This document shows, piece by piece, positions 1-7,520 of a DNA stretch of 21,203 nt. Under the pieces are notes generated by a model. That model saw only the letters and a list, made by a program, of their open reading frames with translations. It searched no databases and was not told the origin of the DNA. Both the position numbers and the translations under genes were made by a program. Source of the stretch: Chloroflexota bacterium (GTDB lineage Bacteria > Chloroflexota > Anaerolineae > Anaerolineales > Anaerolineaceae); assembly GCA_029265085.1 (NCBI GenBank), contig JAJUJY010000070.1, positions 1 to 21,203 of the forward strand. Reading direction: 5' to 3'. Every line of letters starts with the position of its first letter. Position 1 is the stretch's first letter.

Positions 1-606
1 CATCGGGATTGTGTTTTTCTAAGGCTTCAATGATGGCAATATGTTCATCCATATCTGTAGCATCCCGCTGCGGTAACGGATTAGTTGCGGTTAATGAAAA
101 ATTGCTCCACAACATACTGGGAAACGCATCCCACATTTGATTCAAGGTGCGGATTAAATAGGTTCTTCCACACGCATTAATCACACCGAGATGAAATAAA
201 CGGTTTAATTCTCGATACCTGGAAATATTTTCAGGATCCAAATTTCGTGCCATTTGCCGCTGGATAGATCTGAGTTCAACCAATTCTTTTTCAGTGATTG
301 CCAAAGCCGCATACCGGGCTGCCTTACCCTCCAAAAACCAACGCGATAAATACAAATCTTCGACATCATCTGCGCTAAAAGCAACTACCCGAGCACCCCG
401 ATACGGAACATGCTCAACCAATCCTTCGCTGGCCAATTCTTTTAACGCCTCACGAACGGGCATCTGGCTGACACCATATTCGCTGGCTAACCGTTCCTGG
501 CGAAGCCATTCACCGGGTTTTAATTTTCCTTCCAAAATATCAGAACGTAACCGGTCGGCTACCAAATGCCGAAGTTGTTTGTGGGTCAAGGTCTCAGAAG
601 TTTCCA
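1..606 (-). CDS. GntR-family transcriptional regulator, FCD (FadR-like) type, C-terminus cut by window edge
   Basis: The minus-strand frame is open from ATG at 606 to base 1 (202 codons); the 3' end is outside the window. Residues about 10-75 form a GntR winged helix: a helix-turn-helix with the typical VREALKEL recognition segment (51-58), then a GLVEHVPYRGARV wing. Residues from about 80 are the all-helical FCD effector domain. It keeps two His that commonly bind metal in this fold, H139 in the RLFHLGV segment and H189 in DEHIAIIEAL. Such proteins are usually dimeric repressors answering to carboxylic acids or sugar acids. The ligand and targets cannot be told here because the downstream genes lie beyond the edge. 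A GGAAA ribosome site precedes the ATG and sits at the end of the heptamer repeat array. Family assignment is firm; the function is generic. Confidence 0.9.
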
Positions 607-612
607 TATTTG

Positions 613-661
613 GATTTCCGATCTTGGATCTTAGATCTTTGATTTTTGATATTAGATATAA
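613..661. repeat. Seven-copy 7-bp tandem repeat (consensus GATNTTN) in the leader of the GntR gene
   Basis: Units start at 613, 620, 627, 634, 641, 648 and 655, each beginning GAT. The second to fourth units are GATCTT plus one variable base; the flanking units are degenerate. The periodicity stops abruptly at 662. On the minus strand the array reads as NAANATC units ending next to the GntR start codon, and the last unit supplies the GGAAA ribosome-binding sequence. Three GATC sites fall inside. Confidence 0.85.
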
Positions 662-716
662 TTTTGGGACGTTCATAGAATAACATTAATAATTTTGAGA
701 GTCAATAGGTTTTCTC

Positions 717-745
717 TTTCCAACAACTCTGATTTCAGGTAATAT
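717..745 (+). promoter_or_regulatory. Candidate sigma-70 promoter of the AlkZ-related gene
   Basis: TTTCCA at 717-722, a 17-base spacer and TAATAT at 740-745 lie upstream of the gene at 773. Each hexamer departs somewhat from consensus, so this is a plausible rather than certain promoter. A GAGGA ribosome site at 760-764 follows, 8 bases before the ATG. Confidence 0.45.
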
Positions 746-772
746 TAGAAAAAATGTCCGAGGATTTTTTCT

Positions 773-1645
773 ATGCCATTCCTCTTTAATCAACAACTAA
801 CCGATTATCAAGCGAATACCTTTCACTTAACTTCAAACCTGCGCATTAAAACCAAAGAACAGGCTATTCAATTTGTAAACCAACGGGGGTTTGTTTTTTT
901 CTGGCCGATTCAAGATATTTGTTTACCAAGTCTTTGGGCTGCTGTTGCCGGAGACCGCCCTGTGGCGGATGAACACGATGATCCGGGTCATATCACCTGG
1001 GGATGGAAAGATGAATTGTTAGGCAAACACGTCTGGTACTACGCGCGAATTTTACGCCGCCGCAATACCATAATTTCATTGGATACGATCCCCTATTTTT
1101 ATGCGCTTTCTCCAAACTACGGCGATCCTGAATTCGATTATTTGGAACAATATGAACAAGGCCTGTTACCCCAAGAGGCAAAATCTGTTTACGAAGCCTT
1201 GCTCAATGAAGGCCCGCTAGATACCATTTCTCTAAGGAAAGCAGCCCGATTATCCAGCGCCGAAAGTACCACGCGTTTTAATCGCGCTATTGATCAATTG
1301 CAGATTGAACTCAAAGTTCTGCCAACGGGGATTGCTGAGGCTGGAGCCTGGCGTTACGCCTTTATTTACGATTTGACACACCGCCACTATCCTGCGCTTG
1401 CCGAACAAGCCCGCCCCATAACCGAAGGGCAGGCCAGAATGCATCTTATTTGGCTGTATATCCAATCAGTAGGAGCTGCTCGGGAAAAAGATATCCAGAA
1501 ATTGTTTGGATGGAAGCCAGAATATACTCAGCGAGCCATTCACAAACTACTTGCAGAACAAAAACTCATCACCAGTGTAGAAGTGGAAAATCAAAAAGGC
1601 GAATGGTGCGCAATCCCTGAGCTGTTCACTCCAACATTGTCCTAA
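773..1645 (+). CDS. AlkZ-related winged-helix (HTH_42-like) protein
   Basis: This 290-residue protein resembles the winged-helix superfamily that includes the DNA glycosylases AlkZ and AlkX/YcaQ, in the divergent group often called AlkZ-related. The supporting segments are FFWPIQDICLPSLW (about 42-55), the WGWKDELLG and WYYARILR stretches that follow, and the PYFYALSPNYGDP block. Two further helical winged-helix-like repeats follow (about 135-205 and 215-285, the latter around LIWLYIQSVGAAREKDIQKL in shape). AlkZ and AlkX use a Gln-x-Gln or Gln-x-Asp catalytic motif. The equivalent stretch here reads Q47-D48-I49, so glycosylase activity cannot be assumed. There is no signal peptide. The start is chosen from GAGGA eight bases upstream. 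It is probably monocistronic, since the next gene has its own promoter. A DNA-binding or DNA-repair role is inferred from the family only. Confidence 0.72.
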   Translation: MPFLFNQQLTDYQANTFHLTSNLRIKTKEQAIQFVNQRGFVFFWPIQDICLPSLWAAVAGDRPVADEHDDPGHITWGWKDELLGKHVWYYARILRRRNTIISLDTIPYFYALSPNYGDPEFDYLEQYEQGLLPQEAKSVYEALLNEGPLDTISLRKAARLSSAESTTRFNRAIDQLQIELKVLPTGIAEAGAWRYAFIYDLTHRHYPALAEQARPITEGQARMHLIWLYIQSVGAAREKDIQKLFGWKPEYTQRAIHKLLAEQKLITSVEVENQKGEWCAIPELFTPTLS

Positions 1646-1671
1646 CCTGCCAGGATTGGTCAGGTTATCTT
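1643..1671 (+). terminator. Weak hairpin after the AlkZ-related gene
   Basis: TAACCTG (1643-1649, starting in the stop codon) pairs with CAGGTTA (1661-1667), and an inner CCA/TGG extends the stem around a GGAT loop. Only a short T-rich tail follows, so it may be a weak terminator or just a palindrome near the next promoter. Confidence 0.4.
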
Positions 1672-1692
1672 TGGTCTGAATTACCATTGGAT

Positions 1693-1701
1693 TGGTATAA
1701 T
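1693..1701 (+). promoter_or_regulatory. Extended -10 promoter of the large GH13 gene
   Basis: TGGTATAAT (1693-1701) combines the TGn extension with a perfect TATAAT. A poor -35 (TTGGTC at 1671-1676, spacer 19) is acceptable for an extended -10 promoter. The predicted start near 1708 gives a leader of about 26 bases carrying GGAGGAGG. Confidence 0.65.
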
Positions 1702-1733
1702 TTATACAAACTGTGCTGATGGAGGAGGGAAAG

Positions 1734-4700
1734 ATGATGGAATTTCATGTATCACGCCAGGCAAGAGATCGATACAAACTAGATGTATCCTTGTTTTCAT
1801 TTAATGGTAATGTTATCTTTGCCAATTTTCATGCAGTGCGTACTTTTGCTCAGAAGATAAACCAGCAACGTGATCTACTTTCCTACCCCGAAAAAGCAGT
1901 GAAAGCAGGCGAAATCAACGCAATGGGATTGATTGACGAAGTTTTACATCTCGTCCTTGAAATGTACCGCCAACAAAAAAATCCCCGCGTGATGCACGAA
2001 GCCTTAACCTACCTTGAACGGCAGCTTGGCAGTCCGGCTGTGGCAAAATTACTCACCAGTTTTACGACCGAATTCCCTCCCACCGCAGTGTACCGCGGTG
2101 AATTAACCGCCAACGAATATCTTGATTCGCTCACCAATGGAGAATCCAATCGGGTGAATACCCTGGAAGAGATTCTCATGCTTTGGATATCCAATAAAAA
2201 TCCAGCATTATCGAATTACCAGGAATTATTTGACGACCAGACCCTCCAAACTGAAACTATCTACACCCAATCCATTCAAACTCTTTATCATTTCTTTGAA
2301 ACTCAACCAAAATTTGGCCCAGACAACCAGAATCTAATCGATGTTTTACGTGCGCCTGCGCTGGCTCATCCACATTCATTATTTGACCAGTTAGATTTTA
2401 TCCGTCAACGCTGGGTAGAAATCATCGGTCGCTATTTATATCGGTTGTTAAGCAGCCTGGACTTTATTCGCGAAGAAACAAAAACGAGCTTTGCCGGTCC
2501 CGGTCCAATTCCGATCCCTGTTTACGACCGAGTCAAAATCGTAGAGGAAGAAACAGAAAACTTTAGTCCAGATCGTGAGTGGATGCCCCGATTGGTATTG
2601 ATGGCGAAAAACACATATGTTTGGCTGGATCAATTAAGTCAAAAATATCAACGAGGTATTCACTATCTCAATGAAATTCCTGATGAAGAACTAGAAGAAT
2701 TAGCCCGTAGTGGATTTACCGGTTTATGGCTGATTGGTTTATGGGAGCGCTCAAAAGCCTCCGCAAGGATTAAGCAGCTCTGTGGAAATCAAGAAGCCAT
2801 TGCCTCTGCGTATTCCCTTTCCGATTACCGAATCGCCGATGATTTAGGCGGCGAACAAGCATATAACGATTTGCGCGACCGGGCCTGGAAATACGGGATT
2901 CGCATGGCTTCAGACATGGTACCCAACCACATGGGCATTGACTCAAGCTGGGTTGTAGAACATCCAGACTGGTTCATATCCTTGGATTACAGCCCATTCC
3001 CTTCGTACACCTTTAATGGCCCGGATTTATCTGCGGATCACCGAATTGGCATTTTCTTGGAGGATCATTATTTCTCACGCACAGATGCTGCCGTGGTGTT
3101 CAAACGAGTGGATTATGCCAGCGGACAAACCAAATTTGTGTATCACGGAAACGATGGTACCACCATGCCCTGGAATGACACCGCCCAGCTAAATTACCTG
3201 AATCCGGAAGTAAGAGAAGCGGTGATTCAAACCATTTTAAATGTAGCCCGCAGGTCACCAATCATCCGTTTTGATGCAGCCATGACACTGGCAAAAAAAC
3301 ATTTCCACCGACTCTGGTATCCCGAACCCGGTACAGGTGGCGCTATCCCCTCCCGCGCCGAACAAGGGTTGACAAAAGATCAGTTTGATCAATTGGTACC
3401 CGTAGAATTTTGGCGCGAAGTAGTCGATCGAGTAGCCAAAGAAGTTCCAGATACCTTGTTATTGGCAGAGGCATTTTGGTTAATGGAAGGCTATTTTGTA
3501 CGCACACTCGGCATGCACCGCGTATACAACAGCGCTTTTATGAACATGCTTCGCAACGAAGAGAACAACAAATACCGGACGTTGATCAAAAACACTCTGG
3601 AATTTGAGCCAGAGATTCTAAAGCGGTATGTTAATTTTATGAACAACCCGGATGAAAAAACTGCCGTTGAGCAGTTTGGCAAAGGGGATAAGTATTTCGG
3701 GATATGTATTCTCATGTCCACCCTTCCAGGTCTTCCTATGTTTGGACATGGACAGGTCGAAGGATATTCCGAGAAATACGGGATGGAATTTAAGCGAGCG
3801 TATTGGGATGAAAAACCAGATCCGTATCTGGTTGAGCGTCATAAACGTGAAATTTTCCCAGTTTTGCATAAGCGCGCGTTATTTGCCGGTGTTGAAAACT
3901 TCTTGTTTTACGATTTCTTTACCGAGGGCGGCTGGGTCAATGAAGATGTATACGCTTATTCAAATGGCCTGGGTGGTGAACGCGCCTTGGTGGTGTATCA
4001 TAATAAGTTTGGGAATACCCGCGGTTGGCTTAAATGGTCTGTAGGGTTTACCCGGCGGTCAGATCAGAAGAAAATCATCCAGGAAAGTCTTGCCAACGGC
4101 CTTCAAATCCACGGAGGGGAAAATACCTATACAATTTTCCGTGATTCCGTTAGTGGGCAGGAATTTATCCACTCTTCTCAAGAAATCCAAAATCGAGGTT
4201 TATTCCTCGACCTTGGAGCGTATAAATCTTATGTCTTTATGGATTTCCGTGAAGTTACTGATGATGAATATGGGTCTTACAAGCGTTTGACTGAATATCT
4301 GAACGGTCGTGGAGTACCCAGTATCGAAGAAGCCATTCGAGAATTATTCTTACAGCCCATTCAACAACCCTTTAGTCAGATTGCCAATCCCGGATATTTG
4401 AATTTCTTACTTTCCAACCGAATTACACAACAGGCAAATCAGCTGCCTGAAGGTCTATTAGATGAAGCTGTAGAAAAATTTAACCTGCTGCCACGTGGGA
4501 TTGAGATATTAACTGGAACAATTCTTAACCCAGATCAGGTCGCAACCCGACTGCGCAACAAATTGGAACTGGCCTTAACGTTCGGCAATCTCCAAAACGC
4601 GCTCAAGGTTCCAGCTTCAGGTCAGGCTGCTGAGGCGATTCAATACCTACAGGCCGGTTTTGATAAAGACCCTGCTCGTTGGATTGCATTATTCTCCAGC

Positions 4701-5192
4701 TTGTTTATCCAGGACCTTGGATTATTAAAACAAGAGAAAAATTACGAATCCCTCAGTGTAAGTTGGCTGGATGAATGGCGGCTTACCGACCCAGTGATCG
4801 AATCGGCGCGTCAGTTAGGTATTAAAGAGGAGCATCTTAACCGCTTATACTTTACACTCAGGCTTCTGATCTCCCAACAAAACTGGTTTGACACATTGGG
4901 CACCAAAACCGATCAACGAATTCTTGAAGCATGGCTCTCGGAACCAGAAATTGTGCGGTTCTTAGGGATTAATCGTTATAACGATATTCTCTGGTTCAAC
5001 CAGGAAGCCTTTGAAGAATTTATCTGGTGGATGCTGGTCTGCGCGCTTCTCCAGACCGCCGGATCACCACAAGGATCTACAGCCCAACTGATGGAAAATC
5101 TTGTCAGTAGTTATCAAATTGCCCAAAAAATGCTCTCCGCATTGACCTTGTCGGAATATCAAATAGCCAAATTAATTACAGCCTTAATCTGA
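1734..5192 (+). CDS. Large GH13-like alpha-amylase superfamily protein with N- and C-terminal accessory domains
   Basis: This 1152-residue protein has a central GH13 barrel. Region I is DMVPNH (from D394); region II is RFDAA with the expected nucleophile D514; region III is LLAEAF with the expected acid/base E579; region IV is NNPDE with D640. The three catalytic acids are therefore present. The usual His of the region IV NHD motif is Pro, and the Lys-His after the nucleophile segment is Met-Thr, so substrate handling probably differs from ordinary amylases. About 290 unassigned residues precede the barrel and about 300 mostly helical residues follow it. No signal peptide or membrane segment is seen, so it is probably cytosolic. 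The ATG at 1734 is chosen because GGAGGAGG (1721-1728) lies 5 bases upstream; an in-frame GTG at 1713 lies before that site. The reaction (hydrolase, transglycosylase or isomerase) is undetermined. Confidence 0.85.
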   Translation: MMEFHVSRQARDRYKLDVSLFSFNGNVIFANFHAVRTFAQKINQQRDLLSYPEKAVKAGEINAMGLIDEVLHLVLEMYRQQKNPRVMHEALTYLERQLGSPAVAKLLTSFTTEFPPTAVYRGELTANEYLDSLTNGESNRVNTLEEILMLWISNKNPALSNYQELFDDQTLQTETIYTQSIQTLYHFFETQPKFGPDNQNLIDVLRAPALAHPHSLFDQLDFIRQRWVEIIGRYLYRLLSSLDFIREETKTSFAGPGPIPIPVYDRVKIVEEETENFSPDREWMPRLVLMAKNTYVWLDQLSQKYQRGIHYLNEIPDEELEELARSGFTGLWLIGLWERSKASARIKQLCGNQEAIASAYSLSDYRIADDLGGEQAYNDLRDRAWKYGIRMASDMVPNHMGIDSSWVVEHPDWFISLDYSPFPSYTFNGPDLSADHRIGIFLEDHYFSRTDAAVVFKRVDYASGQTKFVYHGNDGTTMPWNDTAQLNYLNPEVREAVIQTILNVARRSPIIRFDAAMTLAKKHFHRLWYPEPGTGGAIPSRAEQGLTKDQFDQLVPVEFWREVVDRVAKEVPDTLLLAEAFWLMEGYFVRTLGMHRVYNSAFMNMLRNEENNKYRTLIKNTLEFEPEILKRYVNFMNNPDEKTAVEQFGKGDKYFGICILMSTLPGLPMFGHGQVEGYSEKYGMEFKRAYWDEKPDPYLVERHKREIFPVLHKRALFAGVENFLFYDFFTEGGWVNEDVYAYSNGLGGERALVVYHNKFGNTRGWLKWSVGFTRRSDQKKIIQESLANGLQIHGGENTYTIFRDSVSGQEFIHSSQEIQNRGLFLDLGAYKSYVFMDFREVTDDEYGSYKRLTEYLNGRGVPSIEEAIRELFLQPIQQPFSQIANPGYLNFLLSNRITQQANQLPEGLLDEAVEKFNLLPRGIEILTGTILNPDQVATRLRNKLELALTFGNLQNALKVPASGQAAEAIQYLQAGFDKDPARWIALFSSLFIQDLGLLKQEKNYESLSVSWLDEWRLTDPVIESARQLGIKEEHLNRLYFTLRLLISQQNWFDTLGTKTDQRILEAWLSEPEIVRFLGINRYNDILWFNQEAFEEFIWWMLVCALLQTAGSPQGSTAQLMENLVSSYQIAQKMLSALTLSEYQIAKLITALI

Positions 5193-5198
5193 ACCGCT

Positions 5199-5230
5199 AA
5201 AAGCCGCTCAAATCTTCGAGCGGCTTTTTT
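5199..5230 (+). terminator. Strong rho-independent terminator after the large GH13 gene
   Basis: AAAAGCCGCTC (5199-5209) and GAGCGGCTTTT (5218-5228) form a perfect 11-bp stem around an 8-base loop, and the run of T continues to 5230. It starts 6 bases after the stop codon. The next promoter's -35 box overlaps the end of the T run. Confidence 0.95.
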
Positions 5231-5259
5231 GACTTTTCTAATCAAGATTTCGTTATAAT
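5229..5259 (+). promoter_or_regulatory. Promoter of the pterin dehydratase-like / CBS gene pair
   Basis: TTGACT (5229-5234) and a perfect TATAAT (5254-5259) are separated by 19 bases, slightly long. The -10 box overlaps an upstream in-frame ATG at 5258, which argues that translation really starts at 5297. Confidence 0.65.
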
Positions 5260-5296
5260 GGTATACGATGAGTCTGATGGATTTGGAGTCGGAACC

Positions 5297-5647
5297 ATGA
5301 AATTGACGACAGAACGCTGCGTGCCTTGTCGAGGTGGTTTGCCTACCTTGCAGGACTTTGAAATCGATGTCTTTCATAAAGAAGTTCCCCATTGGGAAGT
5401 AATCCAGGTTGGAGATATCAAGCGCTTAACCAGGGAATATAAATTTAAAGACTTTGTTCAAGCGCTCACCTTTGCAAATCATGTTGGTGAAATTGCAGAA
5501 CAAGAAAATCACCATCCATCCATTCTAATCGAATGGGGAAAAGTAACCATCACCTGGTGGACCCATGCGATTCGCGGACTGCATCGCAATGATTTTGTAA
5601 TGGCTGCCAAAACTGACGAAGTATATTCAGATCCTTTCCATCGTTAA
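5297..5647 (+). CDS. Pterin-4a-carbinolamine dehydratase-like protein (DCoH/PhhB fold)
   Basis: At 116 residues this matches the PCD family (usually about 95-115). The active-site histidines are visible: H72-H73 in ENHHPS and H90 in WWTHAIRGL, with the 17-residue spacing known for the family. The typical GL..NDFVMAAKTDEVY tail follows. Such enzymes dehydrate 4a-hydroxytetrahydrobiopterin when recycling the cofactor of aromatic amino-acid hydroxylases; some bacterial members support molybdopterin-linked metabolism instead. No hydroxylase gene is nearby, so the physiological role is open. An N-terminal CVPCRGG motif (C8, C11) suggests a possible metal or redox site. The ATG at 5297 is preferred (GGAG at 5285-5288) over the in-frame ATG at 5258, which lies inside the -10 box. 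The CBS gene follows after 16 bases, probably on the same transcript. Confidence 0.88.
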   Translation: MKLTTERCVPCRGGLPTLQDFEIDVFHKEVPHWEVIQVGDIKRLTREYKFKDFVQALTFANHVGEIAEQENHHPSILIEWGKVTITWWTHAIRGLHRNDFVMAAKTDEVYSDPFHR

Positions 5648-5663
5648 GAAAAAAGGAACGCCC

Positions 5664-6074
5664 ATGTCACACCTGGTCCAAGATTGGATGAGTTCCCCGG
5701 TTGTGGTAATTGATCCAGACAGCAGTGTTTCTTATGCATTAACTTTGATGAGGCGCCGGCATATTCACAGCCTGGTTGTCCTGGTAGATCAACAAAACTT
5801 AGAATATGGAATTCTAACCACAACAGATATTCGAGACAAAATCATCGCAGCAGAACGAAACCCGGCGAATTATTCGGTTCGTGCAATTATGACCTACCCG
5901 ATCTTTTATGCCAAACCCGATTGGACATTAAAAGAATGCTCATTATTGATGCAAGAAAAAAACATCCACCACATTCCTGTAGTGGATGAAAACCATGATC
6001 TGGTGGGCATTATCTCTGTCACGGATTTATTTATAGCCGCTGAAGAAATCGGCTGGGATACAAACAATCCATAA
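5664..6074 (+). CDS. Stand-alone tandem CBS-domain protein
   Basis: The 136 residues are almost entirely two CBS motifs forming one Bateman module. The first (about 5-62) begins with VQDWMSSPVVVIDPD and ends in YGILTTTDIRD; the second (about 72-128) begins with VRAIMTYPIFYAKPD and ends in LVGIISVTDLF. The repeated G-[IV]-[LI]-[TS]-x-T-D ends are the hallmark. Bateman modules bind adenine nucleotides (AMP, ATP, SAM or related) and regulate partner proteins. No catalytic or DNA-binding domain is attached. AAGGA at 5653-5657 with 6-base spacing supports the start. It lies 16 bases after the dehydratase-like gene and shares its promoter. The partner is unknown. The gene faces the GH13 amylase across a 25-base convergent gap in which no terminator hairpin is evident. 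Confidence 0.9.
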   Translation: MSHLVQDWMSSPVVVIDPDSSVSYALTLMRRRHIHSLVVLVDQQNLEYGILTTTDIRDKIIAAERNPANYSVRAIMTYPIFYAKPDWTLKECSLLMQEKNIHHIPVVDENHDLVGIISVTDLFIAAEEIGWDTNNP

Positions 6075-6099
6075 AAAGGGCAACGCTCGACAAATACAG

Positions 6100-7488
6100 T
6101 TATTTGACCTTAATCCAGGACCCTTGGTAAGGTCCCAGATAAAGCGTTAAGTGTTGGCCATCGATTTGGATTGTTGAACACATCCCCAGCAAATCAGCGA
6201 TCTCGCCATTCGGGTTTTTATTCACTGGAATCGTAATCTTTTGAGTACTTCCGGTCGGATTCATTACCATATAAACAGATTGATCTTCACCACGCTTTAA
6301 AAGCAGGCAAGGTGAATTTTTAACAACAACAGGAAACAGGTCAGCCTGCCGAAGCAGCCCTTCTTCGCCGCGAATTTTTATTAATTTTTTCACCCACTCC
6401 CGTAATTCGATTGACCAGCTCGACTCATCCCACGGAAACGCACGCCGGCAATCTGGATCTTTTCCACCAGACAAGCCAATTTCATCTCCATAATATATTG
6501 CTGGGGCACCTGGCAGCGAAAACAGCCACAACATAGCCAGCTTTACCTTCTCCAGGTTATCTTGAAGCATCGTTCGGATTCGTTCAGTGTCGTGAGACCC
6601 GAGCAAATTATAGAGGGTAAATACATTTTCCTTTGGATAGGCCTTGATTACTTCTGTAATTGCCTGGTGTACTCTATCGGGGGTAATTTTTCCATTAAGG
6701 TAGTCAATAATAGCTGATCGGTATGGGTAATTCATAACCCCATCAAAATGATGGTCACCAACCCACCGGGGATTAACCTCCCAAATTTCTCCGACAATAT
6801 ATGCCTCCGGATTTGCTCCCCGCACCACCTCGTAGAAATCAGCCCAAAAGGCATCATCATCAATTTCATTCGGAACATCCAGACGCCAGCCGTCAATACC
6901 TTGTTCAACCCAATAGCGGGCAACATCCAATAAATACCGTCTGACTTCGGGATTATTGGTGTTAAATTTCGGTAAACTCTTTATTCCCCACCAGGCTTGA
7001 TAATTTTTTGCATCCCCTTTCGAATATGCGCCTAATGGAAACCGCTTAATGTGAAACCAATCCATATAAGGTGAGTTATCATGATTTTCTAAGACATCGG
7101 CAAATGCAAAAAATCCACGCCCGCAGTGGTTAAATACACCATCAATTATAACTTTGACCTTATGGGAATGGGCTAATTTCAACAGCTCTTGAAAATCCTG
7201 GTACGTTCCCAAACGAGGATCAATCCGGTAATAATCAACCGTGTTATAGCGATGAGTCGAGGGGGATAAAAAAATAGGATTAAGATAGATGGCATTAATC
7301 CCTAAATCCAATAAATAATCAAATCGCTGCATGATCCCTTTAAAATCACCTCCCTGAAAATGGTGGGGGGTTGGCGGTGATCCCCAGGGTTGAACATTGG
7401 GCGGGTCATTGGATAGATCACCATTCGCAAATCGATCTGGAAATATTTGGTAAAAAATTGCATCTTGAATCCAGGAAGGTATATTCAT
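6100..7488 (-). CDS. Intracellular GH13 alpha-amylase of the neopullulanase/cyclomaltodextrinase type
   Basis: All GH13 regions are intact in 462 residues. DGVFNH is at 116-121; LPKF (172-175) is the fifth conserved region; GWRLDVPNE carries nucleophile D204; VGEIWE carries acid/base E234; LLGSHDTERI carries D300. The LDVPNE and LPKFN signatures resemble the neopullulanase/cyclomaltodextrinase/maltogenic-amylase group, which hydrolyses maltodextrins, cyclodextrins or pullulan. Unlike many of those enzymes it starts directly at the barrel (WIQDAIFYQIFPDRFANGD) and lacks the N-terminal CBM34 domain that usually builds their dimer. No signal peptide is present, so it should be cytosolic. It is last in the fmt-panE-like-amylase gene row, 32 bases after the reductase. 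No convincing ribosome site precedes the ATG, suggesting modest or coupled translation. Exact specificity cannot be read from sequence. Confidence 0.9.
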   Translation of the reverse strand: MNIPSWIQDAIFYQIFPDRFANGDLSNDPPNVQPWGSPPTPHHFQGGDFKGIMQRFDYLLDLGINAIYLNPIFLSPSTHRYNTVDYYRIDPRLGTYQDFQELLKLAHSHKVKVIIDGVFNHCGRGFFAFADVLENHDNSPYMDWFHIKRFPLGAYSKGDAKNYQAWWGIKSLPKFNTNNPEVRRYLLDVARYWVEQGIDGWRLDVPNEIDDDAFWADFYEVVRGANPEAYIVGEIWEVNPRWVGDHHFDGVMNYPYRSAIIDYLNGKITPDRVHQAITEVIKAYPKENVFTLYNLLGSHDTERIRTMLQDNLEKVKLAMLWLFSLPGAPAIYYGDEIGLSGGKDPDCRRAFPWDESSWSIELREWVKKLIKIRGEEGLLRQADLFPVVVKNSPCLLLKRGEDQSVYMVMNPTGSTQKITIPVNKNPNGEIADLLGMCSTIQIDGQHLTLYLGPYQGSWIKVK

Positions 7489-7520
7489 GTGTGCTTTATC
7501 CAGGTCTTTGATTTATTTTT

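Noticed and set aside
613..661. Periodic repeat considered as a CRISPR-like array
   Set aside because: The unit is only 7 bp with no spacers, so it is a simple tandem repeat.
294..683. Plus-strand open frame of 129 codons
   Set aside because: It lies antisense to the clear GntR/FCD coding sequence and shows no family features; it is a shadow of that gene.
3652..4044. 130-codon alternative frame inside the large GH13 gene
   Set aside because: It is on the same strand within an uninterrupted conserved coding sequence, and its composition shows no domain.
5258..5296. Upstream ATG as start of the pterin dehydratase-like protein
   Set aside because: It overlaps the -10 TATAAT and lacks a ribosome site, while the ATG at 5297 has GGAG upstream and matches the family's N-terminus.
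6075..6099. Convergent gap between the CBS and amylase genes checked for a terminator
   Set aside because: I found no inverted repeat of useful length in these 25 bases.
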